In this document: piece by piece, positions 1 to 13,062 of the stretch
Layout of the letters: each line of letters starts with the position of its first letter
Numbering within the stretch: the first letter of the stretch is position 1
From: Ricinus communis
Lineage: Eukaryota > Streptophyta > Magnoliopsida > Malpighiales > Euphorbiaceae
NCBI RefSeq assembly: GCF_019578655.1
Contig: NC_063264.1
Coordinates: 6,427,213 to 6,491,212, forward strand
Reading direction: 5' to 3'
Length of the DNA stretch: 64,000 bases
Notes under the pieces: model-generated
Database searches by the model: none
What the model saw: the letters and a program-made list of their open reading frames with translations, nothing else
Told to the model about the DNA's origin: nothing
Made by a program: the position numbers and the translations under genes

Positions 1-2401
1 TAACATCGTTGGTTGTTTTCCTCTCGGATATTATTTGATGAGCTAATAAAGAAGATGGTGAGATTTAATTACACTAAATGTTTTTACAAATCAAATAAAT
101 TACCTAATCTCTTAAGTTTTACCTAATCTTATATTTAATTAAGGATTTGATACTTCAAGATCTGTCAGCACCTCCCTACAATTGTTTCAACTCCAATTGA
201 ACGGAATACGAAAAAAATACATTTTTAATGATTTTTTTTTTAATAAATAAATTAAGATATCCTTTCGACAAGTTCATGCATGTGTAACAAATGCTTTAAT
301 TTAGATAAAAAAATCAGAAGAATAAGGTTCAATTTGCCCTTGAACTTTTTGGAAAAAATTAGTTCATCCTTTTTTATTTTTTTTGTTCAAATCAGTATAA
401 GACTTTACTTTTTTTTTTAGCTCAATATCTCCTTAGTTGATAGAGTGATTGAAATAAAAAAAAAAAAAAGTAATTTAATAATTTTTAAAAATATATTTTA
501 TAATTTAAAACAGTTTAAATTAAAATAAACAAACTCAATTGTCTTACACCAGCACTACTATTGTCGCCGCCCTTAACAGCTCTAGACGGCGTATCAAGCG
601 GCCAAGGATTTTGCGCGCAACAAAATTAATTGATCGAAACGCTAGCATCAAGGGTTGTCGTCCTTCACCAATAGGTTTTTAACGAACGACAACAAGTGGC
701 GCGATCTCTTTTCACATAAATTGATAAATCGAGGCTATTTCTAGTGATATAAATGGTAAAGAAAAGCTCGTAACATCGAGGAGAGCCTAAGATAGAAGTT
801 TAATATCTAACGGTAATCAGAAAAAGAAAAATAGGGGAGAGAGTGTGACGGCGAGAGAGAGCCAACCAGGGAGAAAGAAAATGTTCAGATACCTAAACAT
901 ATATTTGGTAACATTTAGATTTCTTTCAGGCTGTAGAGATGCATATTTTATTATTAAAAATTTTAATTTGACTTTCTTTTAATGTATCTCTTGTTACAGA
1001 GAGTGAAAACACACTCTTCAAAAAAAGAAGTTAAACTGAATAAAAAAAAAAATTAAAAAAATTAGGTTAAATTGCCCCATAAGGTCACAAAGAGTTAATT
1101 AAATATTTCCTAATAAATTGAAAAGGCAAAAATCCAACCTTATTCCGAAATAAAAACATAACAACTAATAAAATAAAATAACAATTTAAAAACTTAATAG
1201 AATAAAATTGAAAAATTTGGAGATTTAATAGTGAATTTTGCCAAAAAGAAAATTCACTTCTTGCTGTCCAAATCTAAGCATCCGTGCCGGGTAAGATATT
1301 GTTGTAGTTATCCTTTGTTGGATTCCAAAGATTCAGATTCCCACTTTCCTGTTTCTGGATTTAATGCATGTCATCTACACTTCACACTGTGGACTCCTCG
1401 CCCTGATTTGGCCAGAATTACTGTCAATCTATCAGAAAACCCTGAAACAACATTAACTTATCATGGTAGTGATGATAGATCATATGTACAGTGAATCCAG
1501 TAACAAGAACTTACCTATTTTCTTACAATCATGCCAGTCCAATAATTGAATGCCTCGTTATATATGGAAATAATGTCCCAGTAACAGCATGGAAGCATTA
1601 AATTATAATAATGCAGTTGATATTCATTATTCGTCTGTATAATACACCCAGTCCTTTTTTTGATCAATTACCAGTACAAGTAAACAAGAAAATTCCAGGT
1701 GGGTACCACTTAAAATTGGCGTTGACGTCAAGCCGGGTCAGGACTGGAAGACTTCACAAGTTTATACTACAAGTAATTGGCTTTGGAAACAATAACGTAG
1801 CAGCTACTCAAGACTATATCACATCATAATTAATTGCCAGATAAGAACCAAAAAGGGCCCTTTCAAGACTTATAACACAACTCTGCATTTAGCTCAATCT
1901 GAACATAAATCGAAATGGGACTTGTAGCAAAAGAACATCCATTGTAGAAACTTGACAGATAGTACAAAAAAATTTAATCAGCATTCATGAATCATGATAT
2001 TGTACAACAGAAGGGATCTGTCCATCTTGATTTTCTGCAATCTACACTCACTTACCTAGATTGGTAAGGACACTATAGTTATTTCAATACCAGAGAACTG
2101 GTCGTGTATATTCAAATTGCTGCTATATCAAGAAAGAAAAAAAAAAAAACAAAAGAATAAATATCCTTCATGGTCAAGATAACTGAGTAACAATTATGAT
2201 ACTAAAATACTAACAGCCGAGACAAAAATGAAAATCTCATTTTGGGGATTTAGTGCTCAAAAGGGAAGTGATTTCCTCAGTTCAAAACCTTTTAACTAGA
2301 AATGACTTCTTGGGGAGAACAGGAAGTGAACGCCTTCAGCAGCTTCACATGCATCTCTTCCTAAAACCCTGTCCGAGTACATTTTTACATTAGCTCCAAC
2401 C
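1..2401. other. AT-rich intergenic DNA downstream of TIM50
   Basis: No gene is supported here. The stretch is mostly AT-rich homopolymer runs, interrupted by a noticeably GC-richer patch at about 540-890. The part from about 1230 to 2400 is of normal complexity and may include the 3' UTR of the minus-strand TIM50 gene, but I see no clear poly(A) signal that settles its end. Open frames at 1231-1494 and 1611-1829 have no recognisable domain, and their starts are not ATG or lack context. Confidence 0.5.
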
Positions 2402-5400
2402 TCAGCGTCTCCGGAAAAAACCTTGCTGCCTTTGTTCTTGCATTCGCCTAATTCATCATTCAACCACATTAAAATAACAATTAGTTCAAAAGTCATTTTG
2501 TATGTTTCATTCACATCAAGCTACATCAACATTGGCCTTCAAGCATCCTGATGATAAATTGATAGGGAAGGACATAATTTACCTCTGAGTCTCCTTAGAG
2601 CGTTCCTTGAACTCTTTTGCAATATCCTTTCTTTCATAAGATTCTAATACTTTTCTAATATCCGATGGACTAGCACGAGCAACATCTGCACATGAAACCT
2701 GAAAGTTACCTACCATACAAGCCTAAGGCAGTGTTTCATTATTCTTGTACTCCCCTTCTGAGTGACATTCTTTAAAAATAAACCAATTTTGTGATTTACA
2801 GTGGAGGTTACATTTGTTCTTTCAGATGCCTATCTAGATAGTTGATTTGCTCCTCAGATGCAATAAAAACAGAATCATGAATGTTTAAGTTCCACACTGA
2901 CAACAAATATGACCCTAACATGAGGAGTCAATGAAAATATAACAAGCTTACATTCAAGAAATGGAATGAGGTCCAAAAGTGTTGTATCCACAACTTCCTC
3001 GTCTGGGTCAGTAATAGTGAATGGCTTGACTGGGACACAATTTTCTGGCTGAAGAGTATGTTCAAGAGCATGTGCACTCACATATATAATCTTAGCTGGA
3101 TCTCTATTCAGTTTCGATAGATCCTGCAAACAATATTTTACATTAACTACAATCATCACTTCTAAAATAAATATCAAAAAGCTCTAGAAAAAAGTCACTG
3201 CCATAAGAACAGCAAGAAGCATCTACAACCAAAAAAGACAAAATAAAAATAAAGCAAAATAAAACCCTAAAAATGGAAATGCAGAAAACTTCAGAAAGCA
3301 TTCCAAATGTGTACCGTGCATGTCTTGCAAATACGGCATGAACCTTAAAGTTACAGTGCATTCTAACAAGCAGCAGCAATCCGCTACAAAATATAAGTGA
3401 GAACTGTTCAAAAACAGCTCATAGGCTCAGCATGGCAGCTAGGAAGCTCATTTCAAATTCAGATCTACACCTTAGCGATCACTTTTGTCTATGGAATTGT
3501 TCATTATATCATTTGAATCAAATAATCAAATATTTTATGTAGTCTCCCAAGTGCCAAGCATAACTAGTAAAAGCAACCATGCGATATGCTGTCACATTTT
3601 ATAACTGTATCACCCCCAATGAGAACCTTTTTTTGGAGAAACATTGTCCCAAGGAAACATGGCATCCCGTTAGGTCTCAAGTTCAAATCTCATTCAAAGA
3701 AAGAGAGAAAGAAATGGACTAGATCAGTGAGATAAGTGTCAAAAGTGATATTCCTCCACAAGACCCTTGATGTTTTATCAGGGGTCCCACCACCTCACCT
3801 TAAAAACAAAAAAGGAGTCGGAAGAGCTATCAAGAATGGGATATTATATTCAATACAAATTAGATAAGCAATACAGAAAGCATAAATATTGTAAGATGGA
3901 ATGGCACGAGGAAAGCAATAAACTATAACACACTCTATAGTGCTTGCCATCCTGATACTTGGTAGCATCCCTTGATAGCCTATATCGTATACAATGGTTG
4001 GGATCCAGCCTTTCAACAACAGGATCAACGTACTGCACAAGCCAAAGAAAAAGAATAACTCATAGTGACAATAAATCTGTGGAATACAGAGTACATACAA
4101 GTAAAATAGGGTGAGGTGACTTAATAGAAATCAAATTACCATATTCAGCTGGTCAGAAAACACCACAATTTCGTATAACCTTGCAAGATGCTGCAAGAAG
4201 TCATCAATTCCAGGTCTTTTGAAAGTTCTCCAGCCTCTATCACGCTTTACCCAAAAAAACATCATATAAGATGCAATTGCTTTACGCACATTCAAAAAGA
4301 CTGGTTGCAAGAGCTAAATCTTTTATGCAACAGAAATAGAGACGATATACAATTTAATTCTCTAAAGACAAGTCCTCATGAAATGGCATATGAGTTCCAA
4401 ATGATCTGCCTGAAAAAAAATAATTCTTGGACATATATTTGTTTGGCCCACCCAAGCTCGAACCTAAAAGGGCCCAATTATTTTTTGGGCGGGCTTAGGG
4501 CTTTTTAAAGTCTGCCTGACAAGCCCTATCCGAACATAAGATTACATGTAGGAAATTATATATTTTTAGTTGTGGGCCGGGCTTGGTCAAAATCTTAAGC
4601 CTTAATAGTCAGGCTGGGCCAAGCTCAGGCTTAGGCTCGAAAAGCTCAAGTCCAACCAAGCAAACTTGCCTGGCCCAGCTTTTGAACAGGTCTACAAATG
4701 ACAGTTACCAAGATTAGAGAACCAATCTAATCAGCTTATCATATATATCTATCTTCATCAGAAGACTTACCCTCCAATCACTATATATTATCGTCTCATT
4801 AAGATCCAAGACAAGAGTAAAAACATGTTGCTCAGCTGGATGCAAATCAGGAAGAAGCTTATCTGAGGATGGTTCGGTAAAACCCTGCACGAGAAAAATT
4901 ATTCATGACCAATAATGTTAAAAGATTATAAGAATGGGTTATAGGTAAAATGGAAGTGCAAAGGATTCATAGGCTTACTTTAACTTGTTCTTCAATATTT
5001 CTCCTTAGATCCAAGTAAAGTTGAACAGCTTTAGCAGGAACTGAATTATTACAGGCAAGCAAATAGCACAATGTGAAATCCCATTAATCAGATACTAAAA
5101 TAAAATAAAAAGAAGCAAAGAAACTGCATCTGCCACATGATAGTAAAAAGTAGCATATGCAAGCACTACTAGATGGAATTTAAAAAATATTAAATGTTAT
5201 TTAACAGCCCAGAGAAGTCATTAAGGAAAAACCTTCACTAGGTTGCTTTCTAAACTTGATTGTTAACTAGGTGATCTACCTCTACAAATTAAAATAAGTG
5301 CAGATAGAAAAGCCTCCACAAGATGCACAGATTAATTGCCGAGCAGACACTCAGTCAATGCGGTGCTTAGTTATTGCCCCAACAGAGTTGCAGATAACTT

Positions 5401-5807
5401 GTGGCGTTGGTAACGTACAATAATAAAATGCCATATTCATGTTGAAGTTAACAGGATCTACTCCAAAACAAGTCATCCAGAGCTGACCCTGACTATGCAG
5501 CATCCTAGATTACAAAGGTGCTGAATCTCTTCTTCTACTAATTAGTCAAAAAGAAAAGATAAACCTAACACCACTAATGAAATTCAAATCAAAAGACAAA
5601 ATAATTTGGTGGCTAAACAGCTGATAATTCAAGTCGCACAAAGAAAAGAGATCACATAGAATGTAGTAAGCCAAATTCAATTTGGTGGCTAAGTAAAACC
5701 ACCCCCGGCAACAGAAAGCAATAAATAAGACGAATTGGATGACACCTAAGCCAACTTCATTGGATATATTGAACAAGAATTGTAAGGAGCATATGTACAC
5801 ACACATA

Positions 5808-5859
<52 letters not shown>

Positions 5860-6895
5860 ATGGTCTCACCAGTCATTGCAGCAGAATAAAGCAAATCCTT
5901 ATATTTCTGCACATGAGAATGATTAAAGAATATTAGATACTTTTAGGCTATTCATTCAAGGAGAATTATCATTAATAAGAACATTATGGTATTGCTTGGA
6001 ATAATTCATTTCCAAGAGTTCAATTGAACTAAATTCTTACAAAATCATGTCATTTTTTCTTTCTTCTTTTTGCAAAATGCATTCCTTTTTTTATTTATCC
6101 AAATCATAACAAAATTTAGTGCAATTAAATCACGATTTCCCAGACAGGGTTTATAGCAACCATTCAACAGCTATAACAACCTTCATTATTTAAAGTTTCT
6201 ATGCTACTAGTTGTTAAAATTTGTCTATATGCTATATCAATAATTCTCGCAAAACCAAACATCATGATAAAATTTATGTACCTCAGCAGAGGATGCATCT
6301 TCACTAGTCTTATAGTTAATCGACTCACGCAATGCCTTTGTTTTCTCTTCTACTTCATTCAATGTATATGCTGCAAAACCAACACATTAACAAAAAATAA
6401 AAACGCAAAACTTAGATACTTAACTATCATCACATACATTTAGTTTAATCTAATCTAGTTAAGTGTCTGATTATAAGCATTTTATAAATTAAATAAATAG
6501 ATTCTAAACGCACCGTATGTTGCATAACCAGCCAGACCAGAAGCGCCAGCGAGAGAAGCAATGATCGCAAACTTCAAGAAACCCCACCCTTTTCTCTCCT
6601 CCGCTGCCGCCGCAGCCGCAGCTAGTGTTTCGGTGGCAGAAGCTGACGTGGCATCGGCGGCTTGATCAGAAATGATAGATTGAGAAGAGATGATGGATTC
6701 TTTGCCGATGCCCGCGGCAGCAGCTGGTGTTTGGCCAACAGAAGCTGATGTGGCATCAGCGGCTTGATCGGAAATAATAGATTGAGAAGAGATGATGGAT
6801 TCCTTGTCGATGTTAGAGCTAAAGAACCGACGATTAGGCTTAGTGCTTTTAGAAAGTATTGATGAAATGCGAGATCGAAGTATAATTGAAGCCAT
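2402..6895 (-). CDS. TIM50: TIM50-type mitochondrial inner-membrane import receptor
   Basis: Receptor subunit of the TIM23 presequence translocase; it takes precursors from the outer membrane and passes them to the inner-membrane channel. Exons in coding order: 6895-6514, 6370-6282, 5906-5870, 5040-4979, 4884-4771, 4244-4140, 4032-3934, 3123-2952, 2685-2583, 2447-2402. All introns are GT-AG and all phases agree, giving 402 aa. Visible parts: an Arg/Ser-rich mitochondrial presequence with RRFFSS near residue 22; a tandemly duplicated Ser/Ala segment (about 31-52 and 65-86); one membrane helix (about 103-125); and an FCP/NIF-type domain (about 210-350) with DLNET at 217-221, the form I know from plant TIM50 rather than phosphatase DxDxT. 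It ends in a basic tail. The last exon (46 nt) is short but fits the family's C-terminus. The acceptor of exon 6 has a weak pyrimidine tract. Subfamily identity is strong. Confidence 0.93.
4430..4700. mobile_element. hAT-like MITE remnant in TIM50 intron 5
   Basis: This part of the intron between exons 5 and 6 is richer in GGCC/GGGC and AAGCTC words than its surroundings (for example GGGCCGGGCTTGG near 4576). It closes with a sequence whose complement begins TAGACCTGTTC, an end typical of plant non-autonomous hAT-type elements. The left end is not clean, so the boundaries are approximate and the class is inferred. Confidence 0.4.
5811..5857. repeat. (AT)n microsatellite in TIM50 intron 3
   Basis: About 23 uninterrupted AT dinucleotides, starting only about 12 nt inside the intron from the 5' splice site of exon 3 on the minus strand. 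Likely length-polymorphic. Confidence 0.95.
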
Positions 6896-9800
6896 TTGCT
6901 AGAACTTTTTTTTTTTTAAGGGTTTTTGAGAATTTAGGGTTTAAAGAGAGAATTGAATTGAGAGTGCTTGGTCAAACTCTCAGAGGGTTTTAATTTTTCT
7001 TTTAAGACAAAAAAAAAAAAAAAATTGATGGAGTTTGGAAGAATCGCCTTGGAACGCTGCGTTTCAATGTTCCATTTTATGACTGTAGATTGCTTTGCTG
7101 CCTGTGTAGTCTAAAATATCCACAAATTTAAAGTTAGCGAATAAAAGCAAATATGCCGTGGAATTATTTTTATTTCTAATTTTTATACAATCCAAAAGAT
7201 GAACAATAATAAATTTAAGTGCCTCTAAGTTGAGGGTGCAAATAAATGGCAAAATGCATTTTTGGATTTTTAAATTTTTAAATTCAATTTATTGAATTTT
7301 TAAATTTTAATGAGGGGAAAGGTGCATTTTAACCCCTTAGCACGGGTGTAGATTGGCCCCTAATATATTTTTGGGAGCAAATGACTTAAAAAGTAAGATT
7401 TTATTGACATTTTGGCACCTATTTTAAATTTTTAATCTTTCATTTCTTTTAATTTTTTATTATTATTTTTATCAAAAAAATAAATAATTAAAATATCATC
7501 AAACTCACCACTATCATTTCCATCATCACTAATTCACTGTTGATCAATTATATCTAAGCTCTTTTTTTATCAGTTGTCACGTATCAAAGAAAGCCATGAG
7601 AAATGGAGGATTATAAAGAATGCATAAGTCCAAATAATTTAAGAATTGTTTTATATTTATATTTTAATATGTGTATTTATAATTGACACGGAGAATTTAA
7701 ATTTATATATAATTTTATAATTTTTTATATTAATTTATTAATGATTTTTATATTATTATATTAATAAAAGCTTAAAACATTAATATAATTAAGAGAGACA
7801 TAAGAATATCTAATTTGTTATTATTTTTAAAAATATTATAATAATTATGAAATATTATAAATTCTATTTAAATTTATATATAAATTCAATTTATATTATT
7901 ATATATAATCAAAATAATTACGACATAACTAGTTTTTATAAATATATAAAAAATTATTAAATATATTATTTTTAAATATAATATTAATTTTTAAATTTAT
8001 TTTGTTATAATTAAAAAAAATAAAAATTTCATATATCAAAAATAAATACATGTCAAAATAAATATCTTCAAAATAGTGATGTATGTCAAAAAATTTATCT
8101 CAAATATATTATATAATATATAACTTAAAAATAATTATAAAATTATAATGAATCAAACTGAAATAAATTAAAATAGAAAAATGAGAAAATAATTATTTTG
8201 ATAATTATTTATAATTAAAATAATTATAACAGTCATATTACAATAAATAAATAATAAGTTTTTATAAATATATAAAAATATTTATTTAATATAATATTAA
8301 TTTTTAAATTTATGTTTTAGGATGAAAATGTGGGACTAATTTATTTCTCACGTTCATATTTTTAATTAATAAAACGTGCATTTTAGCTCTCTCCACCCTC
8401 ACGTGTTTATGGATTTGCGTCCATATAGAGTGATGGACGGGTTTGGGCTTGAGAATCGTTTTATACGATGGACTTGATTTCCAACCTTTCTTATGTAAGC
8501 CTCTTTCCCTCACATGCACACTACAGGAGCCCACCTCAATGTCTGTCAGCTTTCACAAATCATACCAGATTTCCTTTTGGGTTTAATTTTCCGGGTAAAA
8601 TAACAAAACAATCACATTAGAATTAAATAATTTACAAAAAATTAAAAAAAAAATAATGGTTTATTATAGTAAAAATAAAAATGAAAAATTAACACTGTAA
8701 ATTTAATAAAAAATAAAAAATATGAATAATATTTTTTTTGTTATTTTTTCCTTTATAATTTAACTTCAAAATACAAAGTGTGATCATAGCATGGAAAGAA
8801 ATATGCAAGATCTAACAATTTTAATTCCTCTTTTTTTTTTTTTTTTTTTCAATTAAAAATATGCAAGAACTCCCAAATCTACTATTGAATATAGGTAGGT
8901 ATAAGGAACTATTACACTAAGCAAGCACTTATAATTTTTGGACTTCATATTAATCAAATTTTTTGGTTCACTTATTATAATACATAGATAAGCACCGATC
9001 TCAACTTCCTAACACCCCACTCAATGAAAAATTATATAATTATAGAAAGTTAAATTTATTAAAATACATGACTAAAAGTGAACGAAAATAAATATTCTAA
9101 ATCGGGTTGTTTTATGAGAGTTAATCTATTATAACACGACTATTAATCAAACTGACAGAAATAAATGATTTAATTTGAATATTTCATATTAAGATTTCGT
9201 AGTTCATGGTGACTTAATCTCTTTTTAATTTATTTATAAGTTTATCTAATAAAAATTTATAAAATTTACACAATTTTTTTTCTTTAAGCAACTTATATAA
9301 AAAAGTTTTAGTATATAAAATTTATATATTAATTTTTTATATATATAAATTTGATTAAAATTTTATAAATTGTTATTAAATAGATATATTAAAATATTAA
9401 AAGAATTACGTAGTAAATTACGACATTATATAATTCACTTAGTTTGTGATAGATTTAATTTATATGAATTGGCAACCCTATTGGGCATATTTAATTTCTC
9501 TTAATTAAAAAAATCCATTATTAGCAACAACTTGAAACACTTGAATTTAACCAGTGGCTAATACATTCTCCTTACGATTCTGGCAACTTCAAAATGTGAA
9601 TTCAATGATCAAAAGCGACTACCAACTACCCTAACCCTAATCTTTGAGCTGGACAATGAGTAGCCCTACAAAACCTTCTCTAGATAAAACAGCATTTATA
9701 ACCCCAATAATAGAGGGATATTGTATATCATTTTTTTTTTCTCTCTATAGATATAATTGATGTACATGAACACCTATATATATATACATGATACAAGTTA

Positions 9801-9920
9801 GTTTGCTAAATAGCTTAAAAGTTTTGAGCTCTTAGTCTTCTTTTTCTCTTATATATCTCTCCCTTTTCAAGTTAAGGAAGAGAATAAAAGAAAAAGAAAA
9901 AGAAAAAGAAAAGCCAAAAG
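6896..9920. other. AT-rich intergenic DNA with internal direct repeats
   Basis: It contains the TIM50 promoter side (6896 upward) and then a long stretch of A/T homopolymers. A word beginning AGTTTTTATAAATATATAAA, followed by ATATAATATTAATTTTTAAA, occurs near 7929-8003 and again near 8252-8313, so part of the gap is internally duplicated. No coding region is recognisable. The open frame at 8310-8534 lacks any family resemblance. Confidence 0.5.
9772..9786 (+). promoter_or_regulatory. candidate TATA region for the DUF7722-type gene
   Basis: A CTATATATATATACATG tract lies about 140 bp before the ATG at 9921; a second TATATAT lies near 9850. Which of the two sets the start site cannot be told from sequence. 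The leader that follows is purine-rich, with repeated AAGAAA units just before the ATG. Confidence 0.35.
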
Positions 9921-10265
9921 ATGGCTGCTTTAAAATGGTTTCTAAGCTCAGCGTTCACTCAAGTTTTTGGACACATGGATACCGGCACCATAACAACAGT
10001 GCAGCGGAACGAAGTTACAGCATGTCCAAATAATCAAGAATGTGTCAGTAACTTGAAGGAAGCAAGAATGATGAAGAAAGAAGACTACCCAGGTGGATTT
10101 CAGGTGCCACTACACTACCCAAGGTACTCCAAGGCAGATTATGAGAAGATGGAAGATTGGAGACTCGACATGCTTCTCAATGAATATGGCCTTTGCTTTA
10201 AGGGTACCCTTGATGAGAAAAGGGCTTTTGCTATGGGTTCTTTCCTTTGGCCAGACCAACTTTGA
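9921..10265 (+). CDS. small plant protein with DUF7722-type domain
   Basis: A single-exon gene of 114 aa. The ATG at 9921 follows a purine-rich AAGAAA leader. The N-terminal half is variable. Residues about 56-92 carry the conserved block with FQVPLHYPRY, then KADYEKM, and RLDMLLNEYGL, which I recognise as the plant-specific uncharacterised DUF7722 family. The C-terminus has GSFLWPDQ, also typical of these proteins. There is no signal peptide or convincing membrane helix. Molecular function is unknown for the family, and none is inferred. The neighbours are unrelated and distant. The open frame at 10093-10293 is a shadow in another phase. Confidence 0.8.
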   Translation: MAALKWFLSSAFTQVFGHMDTGTITTVQRNEVTACPNNQECVSNLKEARMMKKEDYPGGFQVPLHYPRYSKADYEKMEDWRLDMLLNEYGLCFKGTLDEKRAFAMGSFLWPDQL

Positions 10266-12454
10266 AATGGAGGATTTACGTCACAGATGGTAATTAAAGC
10301 GCAGGTATTGAAGAGACTGGCCTGCCTATAAGCTCTAGTTTTGGTGATTATTTTACTGTATACGTAATTAGTGCATGCTAGAAGGTTACAGGAGTTAATC
10401 TGAAGCAAAGTCAATTTTAATGTAAATTATAAGTCCTGATGATAATAATAATAAATAATTATATTAATATGGAGTTGGACCTTTTTGCGTATATGAGTTA
10501 TATGATGAATAAAGGAAAGGTATTGGAAATGATTATGGGGGAGGACCTTACCTGGTTATTAGCAGTTAAGGAGGGTCCGGTTCTGGAATTTCTTTTATGT
10601 AATTTGTAAGACAAGCAACTTATTAACCATATGTTTGTCATCTTCCTCACTTTTTCTTATTATAATAACCAATTAGCAAATTTAGCATAATATTTATAGC
10701 AAGAATGAGGAGTATTAATATTTCATCTCTTTTATATCTTAATTATATAAATCCATTGAACGTATGGTCATACTTGATTTTCTATTTTTTAACAGAATTT
10801 TTAGATTTTATTCATAGATAAAATTAATAATAATAAATAAAAGGATACAACAAATACTAAATATAACCCCTCATAGGCCCATAAAATAAGAAAAGATACA
10901 AGCTGAAAAATATTTTTAAATTTAACCCATGACCCAAATTCAGTCCAAATACCAATTTCTATAAGAAAGTAGTAGCAAACTATTAGCTTATAAATCTCCA
11001 ATCTTTTGAAAGCCACTAGCAGCAACCACAGGAACTGATCATGGAGATCAAACTTCCACATATGCTATTTTCTTTATTAATTTTAAAATTAATAAAATTA
11101 TAAAAAGCATCTTCAATCCGGCTCTGGGAACTATCTTCACTATTCCAATTTTTTTATGAAGCAGAGATGAAAATCTGAAAATGTATTCTCAGACTGCATC
11201 ATCGCCATTTGTAAATTATATAAAGGATGAAATGCTAGATTAACAAACGAATGTGCTCCTTCAGGACCAACTTCCAAATGGGGCTATGTATATAACAAGA
11301 ATCCATATATCTTCCTTGATTGAAATTGAGAATTCATGCTTAGTCAAGTTACTTGCACACTAAGATTCAAACTATGCTTCCAAGTGATATATGTATGCAT
11401 AGGTAAATGGGTTACTTTCACCTGATGGATACGTAATCTGGATGTGGTTATTATAACAATCTCATGCACCCATCACTGAAAGCTTCTCTCCCTTTTCTTT
11501 TCTTTTCTTTTCTTTTCTTTCTTCTTCTTTTTCTCAAATTTATTTTTGTTCTAATTATATTCTCCTATATATCTCAATCTGCCATGCCCAACAACCTGAA
11601 TATTCTTTCATGTCCTTTCCAAGTAAGATGGAGGCATGTGGATAACTCTTTTTCAAAAGGTTTTGTATTTTAGGTATGGAAAATTACCTTAGGGAATTAA
11701 AAGAAGCATATGACAGAACCATAAAGTTTAGACTGGAATTTTGTTTTTTTTTTTTAAAAGAAAGAAAAAAGATGTTACAAATTTAAGACATATGAATAAT
11801 ATGATATTGACTCTTTAATCGAAAATGCAGCCCAAAATTCATTTAAGTTGTAGTGTATAATATTAATTAAGCAATGTGGTTTAAATATTTGTACAATTAT
11901 TCATTCGTGGACCCATCTCTCAAGTGGAAATTAGTCTATTTTTCAATTGCCAAACTATAAGATAACTATTACGTGCCTTAGTTATGAACCTTGAATGTTC
12001 AAAATTACTCTCTAACCTTAGATACCCCTCCATATGGCCACCTTTTATTTCTCACCAGACTTTCATGTAATTTCCCAACTATTATTGTTATTATAACTCA
12101 TAATATTAATTTTAATATAACAAAAATAAAATAATGATAAATTTCACATAAAAATTTATATTTTAATTAATTAGTCGTTATAAAATTATTTATATAACTA
12201 ATTATTATATTTATTACTGCTTGTGATTTATTGTTTTAATAAGTACCAAATACTCCCATGAATCGATTTTTTACATATAATTAAAGTTCTTTTTTTTTTT
12301 TGTTTATTCAAAGAGCACGTGAAATTACAAGATTCCTCCGGACACTAATTTAGATTATAGTCGGCAAAGTATGGAGCAAGTTTAGTAAACAAGGTATTAT
12401 ATAGAACAGAGTTAAGTGTTGATTATTTAGAAATTTTTTAATTTTCTTTTCTTA

Positions 12455-13062
12455 TGTATTGATGTGTCTAAGTTAGTACTCGCAATTGTATGAACCGTTT
12501 CTATAATAAAGATAAGTTCATCACGAAGTCGATTTCTCAAGGAACTATGATGCCACTTTTTATAAAGACTAATTATCAATATAAAATAATAAAAGTAAAT
12601 TTAAATACTCTAAATAAGTATTTTTGAGAGAATAATATTCATAAAGTAAAGTAATCAAACAATAAATAAATATGCAATGCAAATGCTTATGATTTGAAAC
12701 TATATACTAAAGACAGTATTTAGTCTGGCAATTTACTTAGTAATTTACTTATTTTACTTTAAGTCTGGATGTAATGGTGATGTGTCTTTTTTTTAGTCAC
12801 TCAAACTAATGATTCAAAGTTGGTGTCTCTAACACATTTAATCTAAATATGTTCATAACAATTACTATTGCTAAATTAATATGATAATAACTAACAATAA
12901 TAACTGAAACTATTAAAGATATGAAGGTAAAAAAATTATTCATTAAATAAATAAATAACACACAAAAGTAAAAAGATTAAACTAAACACTTATAAAAACT
13001 AGTCTAACATATTTAACCCAATGATCATGGTAATAGAAAGATATAAAATAATAAAATAAAAG
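12455..13062 (+). repeat. dispersed non-coding repeat, copy 1
   Basis: It aligns over its whole length, with gaps, to 19987-20645. Shared landmarks in the same order are GTATGAACC, AAGTCGAT, GACTAATTATCA / GATTAATTATCA, AATAATAACTGAA, TCTAACATATTTAACCCAAT / TCTAATATATTTAACCCAAT, and AGAAAGATATAAAA. There is no open reading frame. The order-preserving, diverged similarity indicates two old insertions of one family, probably a leader or internal part of an LTR element lacking genes, though I cannot assign the family. Confidence 0.65.

Noticed and set aside
1231..1494. 87-codon open frame on the plus strand
   Set aside because: No family resemblance, and it is followed by more non-coding-looking text; probably chance or UTR.
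2579..2583. TAA directly after exon 9 as the TIM50 stop
   Set aside because: The same bases form a GTAAAT donor, and a further 46-nt exon at 2402-2447 restores the basic C-terminal tail usual for the family.
4188..4508. plus-strand open frame of 106 codons
   Set aside because: Antisense to TIM50 exon 6 and intron 5; the minus strand has the real protein.
10801..11061. hydrophobic minus-strand frame
   Set aside because: No recognised motif; AT-rich DNA readily gives such Leu/Phe/Ile-rich frames.
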